Source: Gonatopus flavifemur (lineage: Eukaryota > Arthropoda > Insecta > Hymenoptera > Dryinidae). Taken from it: a stretch of 64,000 nt of DNA. A program made the position numbers and the translations under genes. The stretch lies in assembly GCA_018340375.1 (NCBI GenBank), contig JAFFJZ010000007.1, forward strand, positions 186,001 through 250,000, read 5' to 3'. Positions 56,453 to 64,000 of the stretch are shown here, in pieces. The notes under the pieces are model-generated. The model saw only the letters and a program-made list of their open reading frames with translations. It had not been told where the DNA came from and ran no database searches. Each line of letters opens with the position of its first letter. Positions within the stretch are counted from its first letter, which is position 1.

Positions 56453-58905
56453 TCTAATTTCCGAATCACCTGTGGCTATAAGTCTTGTTCTTTAGTGTGG
56501 TCGACACACAATGGTCGACATTTGATTGCACATTTTAACAATGAGCTCAAAGAAAAAGTTCAGAAAAACATTGAATCAGAGGATGAATCAATCGATTGGA
56601 CCGCTGCTTCTGAATTACATGCAATGAATGAAAGTTTTAAGATACCATCCCCTGATGATGATTCAATCATAGCACGTGAAGTGGATTCAACGTGTCAGGA
56701 ACATTTGCAATCTGATTCAGCTGTATCAAATGACGTTATATGTGAATTTGAATGTGAATTTAATAATACAAACTGTGATATGGAATTAGAGAGCAATTTC
56801 AATGGATTTTATTGTATTGAAGAATTCATTATGGAATCAGATCCCACAGGAATTCCTAACTTTACATTACGAACTGTATATGATGCAATTTTTGCCCTTG
56901 TTGATGGAATCATCAATGAAACATAACAATTAAGCTGTTTGACAAACAGTGAACAATTAGATGCATTTTTGAATGGTGATTCAACATTTTAACACCCAAT
57001 ATGAGAGGAACAAAAGTATTTCCAATGGAGAAGATTTTGTTGAACCAATTCCGCTATCAATTGGCTCACGGGTTGATGAAAAATTTGATACATATTCTAA
57101 AACGTATAAAATCACTCCCGTATATTGTACTTTCACGTATATCCCGGTATGTCAAACATTGAAATTCTTGTTATCTCATGAATTTATTGAACAGAATCTT
57201 AAAATTCACGCTCAAAAAAAGAACAATTGTATGATGCACTTTCATGGTAGTATAAGCTTTCAGAACAATTGTATTATTCAGGAATCATGAAAATGTATTC
57301 CCACTGCAATTATATTATGATGAATTTGAAACAGGTGATCCAATTGGAAGTAAGACTGGTGGTCATAAATTAAGTGCCATTTATATGACTATACACAATA
57401 TCCTTCCATACATGAATTCAAAATTAGTTCATATTCATTTGGTAGCATTGTTTCATCCACTTAATGCCAAAAACTTTGGTATGAATGAAGTTTTGGAACA
57501 AATTATCCGTGATTTCAAGTAATTAGAAATGGAAGGAATTGAAGTTGATGACGTAGTATTTAAAGGTACTATCGCTTCTTTATCTTCTGATGATTTGAAG
57601 GAACTTGTGTTATTGGAAATGGTCGAATCTTTTTCCGCATCTCATTTCTGCAGGATATGTACGATGTGTGAAGAAGAAACTCAACATGCGATCATTGTAG
57701 ATCAATTCAATTGGGATCCAAAAATAATTCTGTACCTAATGAAATTATGAATACTAAAACACATTATTTGGGAGTGAAAAATTCATGTGTATTCAATGAG
57801 TTGACATTTTTGAATGTTTTTGATAATCCTTCAGTTGATGTTATGCACCATTTCTCGGAAGGAGTCGTACAATATGAGATTCAATTATTCTTATGATATA
57901 CAATTGATGAGTTGAAATTAATCAAGCTAGATAGTTTGTATCAAAGAATTGTTAATTTTCAAGTAGACTTGAAATTACTAATAACTCAAGTCCAATAATA
58001 CTCAATGAAACTGGTCACCTCATTGGTCAGCGAGCAGCTCAATCGTGGTGTCTAATTAGATATTCACCACTAATTATGAGCGATCTAATAAAAAATTAAA
58101 ATGAACAAATATTTCAAATTGTGCGTAAAAAATTTCTGGTTTTAATTTCACTTCCAAAAATTTTACAAATTGTATTTGCACCTGTCATCGCTAGAAATAT
58201 GATAAGTGAACTGAGGAACTTGATTCAAGAACATCATTCAATGTTTGAAGCAAATTTTGATAAACTGTCAATACAAAAACATCACTTCATGATACATCAC
58301 CCTGATATAAGAGAACAAATGGGATCTTCAACATCATTATGGTGTACACGGAGAAAAATGCAGCTCGAAAGGATAGTAATCTTTAACAGAAAATTGGAGA
58401 ATATTTCTTAAAATCTGAGAATATTTCTTAAAATCTAAGAATTTTTCTTAAGTTCGTAATAAACATAAAACGGTTCAGATTTCTCTTAAATATTGCTCGA
58501 AACAGGTTGAAAAATTATCAATACTTGACGAATCATAAAAACAAATATGAAGTTTCCAAAAGTCACGAATGAAATTTTACAAAGTGAATAACAAAATTCT
58601 GTAATTTGAAAATAAGATTTCAAAATGTTGTTATTGACTTTGTAAAATTTCATGCGTGACCTTTGGAAACTTCAAACTTGTTTTTATGATTTGTTAAGTA
58701 TTGATAATTTTTCATTGTTTTTCGAGCAATATTCAAGAGAAATCTGAACCGTTTTATGTTTATTACGGACTCAAGAACAATTCTTCGATTTTAAGAAATA
58801 TTCTCCGTGTATTAGATACGAGAGCAAGCACAATTATTTTGGAGACTCAATGCACAAATACCAAAATTAAATCACCATAACAAAAACTCTTGCAGAACAA
58901 CACTT
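56453..58905 (+). pseudogene. TE-encoded protein (DVMHHFSEGVVQYE family), broken
   Basis: Starts with a zinc-finger-like stretch (ITCGYKSCSLVW...HNGRHLIAHF), then an acidic linker. It continues with LYYDEFETGDPIGSKTGGHK near 57330, HFCRICTMCEEETQH near 57645, PSVDVMHHFSEGVVQYEIQL near 57825, QRAAQSWCLIRYS near 58035 and HHFMIHHPDIREQMG near 58270. After the inserted MITE comes RYESKHNYFG. The same block order occurs in widespread multi-copy arthropod proteins that I take to be TE-encoded; superfamily not assigned. Several frameshifts and stops (near 56926, 57290, 57519, 57750 and 57894) plus the MITE make it a pseudogene. Confidence 0.6.
58347..58809. mobile_element. foldback MITE with CACGGAGAAAA ends in coding sequence
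   Basis: TA at 58345-58346 and 58810-58811. The ends are CACGGAGAAAA and ATTCTCCGTG. Arms of about 200 bp (…AAACGGTTCAGATTTCTCTT… and inverse) surround a short loop near 58600. The coding text of the host ORF continues directly after the right TA. Confidence 0.8.
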
Positions 58906-58919
58906 AAAACTCATGTATT

Positions 58920-59217
58920 ACACTAGTCTACAAAATAAAAAAAATTTTTTGTCCGTCTGATGACACTATTTTTTTCTGATGCATTTTGGCTTTCCGAATT
59001 GAAAAATCACAGTGAGAACTTCTTTTATGGATAAGTTTTCGAGATATGAATTTTTGAAGTTAACAAAAAATTTTTTCCATCGTTGTTTCACTATTGGAGG
59101 TACATCTCAAGTCAGTAGCGATCAATCCACTTGCAATAGCTGTCAAAATGGACATAATCGGATTTCCAAAAAATATCACCGTCACTATTGTTGATTACTC
59201 GAGTATTTGAAGTGCCA
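58920..59217. other. possible outer left end of GERFHQ element
   Basis: Begins ACTAGTCTACAAAATAAAA. No inverted partner was found on the right side of the element, so either the right end is truncated or this belongs to the flank. The 60-residue frame at 59012 is not supported. Confidence 0.3.
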
Positions 59218-59297
59218 TGAATCGAAATATTTGGAGAAAATGCTGTTTTTCGACAAAAATGAAGATACAAAGGTTACTTTTTTTCCAAGGAAAAATA

Positions 59298-60582
59298 ACA
59301 TGGAAATAAAATGGAAAGTGCCGGGCCTAACACATAGATGGCGCGAATTTTACTGCATTCATCTGTCTTTCAGTTAGTACTAACCTACAAAATACAGCTG
59401 TCAAAATTCCATGATATTCTATTCATTAGTTTGTGAGTTATTGTACTAAGAGTGACGCTACTTTTGTTATTTTTAAAACAATGGATCAAAAACAATTTCG
59501 TGTTCGAATTTTACACTGCTACTTGATGGGGAAAAATATCGTTCAAGCGAAGCAATGGCTTGAAAAGTGTTATGGGGACTCCGCTCCGTCAGAAACCACA
59601 ATAAAACGTTGGTTTGCTGACTTCAAACGTGGTCATAGAGACACCGATGATGCAGAACGCAGTAGACGTCCAAATGAGGCGGTAACACCAGAAAACATGA
59701 AAAAAATCCACAAAATCGAAAAGTGGAGTTGTGTGAGTTAGCTGACATCGTAAAAATATCAAAAGAACGTGTTGGCTTTATATTGCATGAGCATTCAACT
59801 ATGAGAAAGCTCTGTTCAAAGTGGGCGCCGCGTTTGCTCACTGTTGACCAAAAACAAGAACGCATTGATGTCTCTGGGCAGTGTTTGGCCATGTTTAAAC
59901 GTAACAAGCCGGAATTCTTGCATCGATATGTTACAATGGATGAAACATGGATCCATCACTTCACTCCGGAATCAAAACGATCGTCATCTGAGTGGACAGT
60001 CACTGGTGAACCTCGTCCAAAGCGCCCGAAAGCATAACAATCGGCTGGAAAGGTTATGGCCTCGGTATTTTGGGATGTGCGTGGTGTAATATTCATCGAC
60101 TATCTTGAGAAGGGAAATACCATCAACAGTGAATATTATATCGCATTATTGGAGCGTTTGAACCTCGAAATTGCAAAGAAACGACTGCATATGGCAAAGA
60201 AAAAAATTTTATTTCATCAAGACAACGCACCATGTCACAAGTCCATCAAAACAATCGCAAAACTGCATGAATTGAACTTCGAATGGCTTCCACATCCACC
60301 GTATTCACCAGATTTGGCTCCCAGCAACTGCTGGCTGTTCGCAGACCTAAAAAAACTGCTCGCCGATAAGAAATTTCGTTCAAATGAAGAGGTTATCGCT
60401 GAAACTGACGCCTATTTTGAGGCAAAAGATAAATCGTTCTACAAAAGTGGTATTGAAATCTTAGAGCAACACTGGAATGATTGCGTTGTTCTTGATGGAG
60501 ATTACATTGATGAATAAAGCTGATTTTTAACAAAAAAAACCGTGTCTTCTTTGTTAGGCCCGGGACCTTTCAGCCCATGTCT
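59298..60582 (+). mobile_element. degenerate mariner element
   Basis: TA at 59296-59297 and 60583-60584; 1285 bp. TIRs are worn but share ACATGG and G(G/T)(C/G)CCGGGCCTAAC. The ends were fixed by comparison with the uninterrupted right arm of the host element, which has a single TA at 62411-62412. Different lineage from the mariner at 3013. Confidence 0.85.
59481..60517 (+). pseudogene. mariner transposase pseudogene
   Basis: From ATG 59481 (MDQKQFRVRILHCYLMGKN). One frameshift lies near 59715-59725 and one in-frame TAA at 60035-60037. Otherwise the whole protein is readable: the WAPRLL linker, YVTMDETWIHHF (first D), ILFHQDNAPCHKS (second D) and YSPDLAPSNCWLF, where the third catalytic D is N. 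The active-site change plus the breaks show a long-dead copy. Sequence is only moderately similar to the intact mariner at 3 kb. Confidence 0.9.
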
Positions 60583-60822
60583 TAGAAAACGTGGGAATAT
60601 ACCCCGTACCAAATTTTCTACGTAAAATTCGCCCTTCTACGAGGAAATGATGTATTTATGAAAGGGAATCCATGAAAAAATATCAAAGTTCCGACCATTT
60701 ATGTACAAGTGCCAAAATCCAACGTTTTCTTCATTCTAAGAGTTTGAGTTTATTCATAACCTATACACAAGTTTGATTGATTCGAATCATTATTATCCCA
60801 ATATCATAGTTTAACAGGAGTG

Positions 60823-61618
60823 TCAGAAGTGATTTCGGCGTCTTGATTGTCGTTTGTTTTTTGTAGCATCCGTTTCTCTTATGAGAAACCAAATATAATC
60901 TCCAATCATTCTTTCGTCCCAAAATCCCTGGTAGCGTTGCTGTAAGGACTTCAGTTGTTGATGGAATCTCTCACCATGTTCGTCACTCACATCGCTCAAA
61001 TTCTCCGGGAAAAAATCCAAGCGGAAATGTGAAAAATGGATCTTGAGAGACATATTTACTCCTGTTGGGACGATTGGAGGGATGCAATACATATGGGAGG
61101 AAAAAAATGGAATAAGATGAATAGGATAGTATTGTGTACCCATTTTTGCATAATTCCTCAGCAAATTGACATCGATAATATTGTACTCCAGGTCTTCATT
61201 ATCCCCAAAGAAACCAGAAACAACTGACTTGAACGAATCCCAGGCTGCATTTTCGACGGGAGACAAATATGTCTGGAATTTTTCATCTTTCAGCAGTTTT
61301 CTCATTCGTGGACCATCAAAGACTCCTCCTTTGATTTTTTCTGAAGAAAGATTTCGAAAGAGGGTTCTCAGATAAGTAAACGCTTTCCCTTCTGTATTCA
61401 ATGTTTCGACAAAGTTTTTGAACAATCCGAGTTCGATGTGTAATGGTGGGAGAATAACGTTCTGTTTTCTGACGAGAGGTTAATATTTCACGCTGTACTC
61501 ACCCAATATGTGATTCTTCCTTTTTGGCCATTGTTTTTTCTTATAGTGACGTTCGCAAGCAAGACTATCCCAGAGAGATAGGAAACAACAATATTTCGTA
61601 TCTAATACCCATCTTGTA
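60823..61618 (-). pseudogene. GERFHQ-family protein, unknown function
   Basis: The minus frame reads from about 61618 (VLDTKYCCFLSLWDSLACE) through one stop at 61480-61482, then PPLHIELGLFKNFVETLN, and on to FFPENLSDVSDEHGERFHQQ, QQRYQGFWDERMIGDYIW and the stop at 60823. I recall this C-terminal pattern from very numerous uncharacterised arthropod and cnidarian proteins. Its multi-copy nature and the flanking inverted arms point to a mobile element, but no DDE, nuclease or polymerase motif is evident. Function unknown; one nonsense codon and no clear N terminus. Confidence 0.6.
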
Positions 61619-61671
61619 TGAACATATCACAATAAAAGTGAATCAAATCAATTACACTCAAGTATAGGCTA

Positions 61672-62236
61672 CCCAAGTGTGTATTGACGGTGGGCCCCAT
61701 CTACGCCTAGGGTGGGTTCCCATGCTACCCAACGTGGGGACAACCCTGGGATGACAACATCGTTCCCAGCTTGGCCGTATTGCTTTGCCCGAAAATTGGT
61801 AACACCACGGGCCCAGCATGAACTCAGACTAGGCAATCAATACTGCCCCTTCCTTTTTGTTCTGAAATTGGAAAATCCCTAGCATGTATATACCATGGGG
61901 CCCACCCCGGGCCAGCATGGGCCCCATCCTGCCAATATGGGCCCAAGACTGGGCCAGAGTGGGACCAAAATTCTTACACGCTGAGGATTGTACACACATG
62001 CTCGGGATATAAATTCACCCCAATCTTGGGCTAACGCTGGTCCAAATTGAGGCCAAGTTCAAATGTGCCCGCACTAAGATTCATTATCTCCATTTTTTTT
62101 CAACTATAACTGTATGGGAAAGCACAACAGGGCCAAGATTGAGCCAACATGGGCCCCATCGTCATTCCCCAATACTGGGTTAAAGAGGATGGACCCAGCC
62201 CGGGCCCATTGTCATTATAGGCAATACACGCTTGGG
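61672..62236. mobile_element. CCCAAG-ended MITE, copy C (inverted)
   Basis: TA at 61670-61671 and 62237-62238. 565 bp, inverse orientation to copies A and B and close to B in sequence. The left arm of the host element has the empty TA at 60757-60758. Confidence 0.85.
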
Positions 62237-62684
62237 TATGAATACGGTGAAACTTTAAGAATTGAAAAAACGTTGGATTTGGCACTTGTACGTAAATGGT
62301 GGGAACTTTGATAATTTTTCATAGATTTCCTTCCTTAAATCCATCTTTTGCTCCGCAAGAGGGCAAACTTTACGTTGAAAATTCAGTACGGGGTATATTT
62401 CCACGTCTTCTATTTTTTCTCGCCAAAAAAGTAATTTTTTTATCTTCATTTTTGTCAAAAAACAGCATTTTTTCCAAATATTTGCAAAAATATTTACTTC
62501 AGCAGCTAAGACGTTAGTCCTGTTAACAAATTTGTTTATGTCAACAAAAAAATGTAGTTGTGTCAATCATTTTTCTTGCTCTTTCAGCTAATTTATTTTG
62601 TAGGCGCTATAGTAACAGATCTGCTAGTATGCTAGCAATACTTTTTTCTCCGTGTGGCGAGCCCCAAAGAAGAGTGATGAACGT

Positions 62685-62715
<31 letters not shown>

Positions 62716-62747
62716 ACAATAACTCAGAGTCGTTTGAATATTTAGTA

Positions 62748-62851
62748 CAATGCGACCTTTCGATAAGAACGCTTACTCTTTTCCTCATTCGAACGATTCT
62801 TGACTTGCGTTGGAAGAAGACAGTAAGCGTTCTTATTGAGAGGCCGCACTG
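62748..62851. mobile_element. small pogo/Tigger-type MITE
   Basis: TA at 62746-62747 and 62852-62853; ends CAATGCGACCTTTCGATAAG and its inverse (CAGTGCGGCCTCTCAATAAG). The arms extend to AACGCTTACT. 104 bp. A (GAT/GAC)n microsatellite lies just before it (62690-62716). Confidence 0.75.
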
Positions 62852-62853
62852 TA

Positions 62854-64000
62854 TGTAAAATAAACGGTGCTAATTTTCTTCCTGGTGACAAATTTGTCTC
62901 TCTATATTTTGGAAACCAAGATAATTTTCAAAAGTTATAAACTATTTTGAGTATTTTTGTGGGGTTCCATTGACAACGCATTCAATAAGATATTGAAGAT
63001 ATGGTCGATTCAATTGATTTAATAGATGTTCATAAGAATCTACTGAATATTTCACGGCGGCGCATTCATTAAAAACCCCAATATGCCCGGAAAGTTCTCT
63101 CCTACTATATAATTATACTTTATGTAAGGAATTATGTGAAATACAACCTTTATTCAAACATCTTGTAGAATTCTCGACAAATTTTGTCGTACATTGTAAT
63201 TGAGGACCAAAATGATACAAAAGGCCAATATTGGAGATGGGAAGATATCGACTGAAAAAATCATTGATCCTCAATAATCATAACCAATCCAGTTCAATCA
63301 TAAACTCACTCTCCAATTATTGTACTTAATACATTTTTCGTAATATGAATGAGTCCTGAATATGAGGTCATGATGATTTAGTTGATATCATAATTCATGA
63401 GGTGGAATTCATAAAAAGATCCTAATGAGTCCTGACCGATTGCTTATGGAATTATTTTCTTGGGTATCTTTTTATTTACAAGAGGGAAATATTTGGAAAA
63501 TCCTAATTTTTGAATTCCTTTTCATTGAATCGTGATGAATGTAACGTGAATAATATTTATTTATCATCGTTTTCACAACGAATCTTCGTAACTTGTCAAC
63601 GCCACTTAGTCATCTCCACATCTAAAATACAGTAAATATAGAGCTGAGGTAAGGGTGGTGTTTGTATGAGAGTTACGCGGCAGTCAATTGTACTCCATTC
63701 AATATGATTTAGTGTTATATAAACACAGATCGATATTGGTATTATGGAATACATGGTCACGATTAAGGGAATGATATATTATGGCAGGTGTTAGCGTATA
63801 CGTTGCAGCGATAAACGATAAAGGTTTTCTAACAAATTCAAGAATTCAATATTGTCGGATGTAATTTATGACAAATTGCTCCATGCATGTATATATACAA
63901 GAATAGTCCCTCCATTCGTGATAGATTACACGGATTATTATTCGTCCCAGAATCTCTAGTTTGAAGTATCATGAATTATAAGAAATATGACATCTTTATA
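62854..64000. other. non-coding to window end
   Basis: AT-rich; no gene, RNA or clear repeat was seen. Confidence 0.4.

Larger units (their letters stand above)
59218..62500 (-). mobile_element. GERFHQ-family element with long inverted arms
   Basis: A reading frame (60823-61618, minus) lies exactly between two inverted arms. The left arm is 59218-59297 plus 60583-60806, and the right arm is 61625-61671 plus 62237-62500, about 0.3 kb each once later insertions are set aside. Blocks such as GTGCCAAA(A)TCCAACGTTTT and TACGGGGTATAT(T/A)(T/C)CCACGT pair across the arms. A mariner interrupts the left arm and a CCCAAG MITE the right. This structure suggests the ORF family is carried by an inverted-repeat element. 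Confidence 0.7.

Noticed and set aside
62255..62566. 103-residue minus-strand frame at 62255-62566
   Set aside because: Lies in the right inverted arm of the GERFHQ element and mirrors non-coding left-arm sequence.

Overview
The window looks like AT-rich nuclear DNA of an arthropod, most probably an insect. It holds only transposable elements and their remains, and I recognise no conserved host gene. The basis is the repertoire: mariner transposases with DD34D chemistry, an RTE-like non-LTR retrotransposon, a THAP/P-element-like transposase, a hAT-like transposase, a Polinton/Maverick-like element with protein-primed-type DNA polymerase B and a retroviral-type integrase, and several dozen TA- or TTAA-flanked inverted-repeat elements. 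The species cannot be fixed from the sequence.

Layout. 0-12 kb: small hairpin elements, one apparently intact mariner (3013-4306, perfect 36-bp terminal inverted repeats (TIRs) and a full reading frame) and a degenerate TE reading frame at 5.6-6.7 kb. 12.6-14.0 kb: a large imperfect palindrome. 14.15-20.9 kb: a nested stack in which a tRNA-like SINE is split by an element with CCCTGGTT ends, which itself carries a second copy of the same family (with an expanded 64-bp minisatellite), a nearly complete RTE-like LINE with an 11-bp target duplication, and a MITE. 21-34 kb: a piggyBac-like TTAA element, a Tigger-like MITE, a broken hAT transposase and many hairpins. 34.1-44.4 kb: a Polinton-like element with about 0.36-0.40 kb TIRs. 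It carries PolB, integrase, a DUF8207-like protein, a small ITTKYG-motif protein, a nuclease-like protein and a spliced polyQ/acidic gene, but no recognisable capsid, packaging ATPase or protease.

45-52 kb: SAM-like exons, a 1.85-kb palindrome with arms of equal length, and a foldback nested in another foldback at TTAA. 52.2-55.7 kb: a multi-exon P-element-like gene on the minus strand, hit by three insertions. 56.4-58.9 kb: another TE-encoded reading frame split by a MITE. 58.9-62.5 kb: a GERFHQ-family reading frame lying between inverted arms. Each arm was later interrupted at a TA, one by a degenerate mariner and the other by a MITE, so each arm preserves the empty site of the other's insertion.

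Few genes here work together. Within the Polinton-like element, PolB (replication), integrase (insertion) and the small ITTKYG protein (possibly ssDNA binding) would form the replication and integration set, but PolB and integrase are broken in this copy. The mariner at 3 kb is the only element whose transposase and ends both look intact. Coordinates of introns and element ends were read by eye; identities are estimates.
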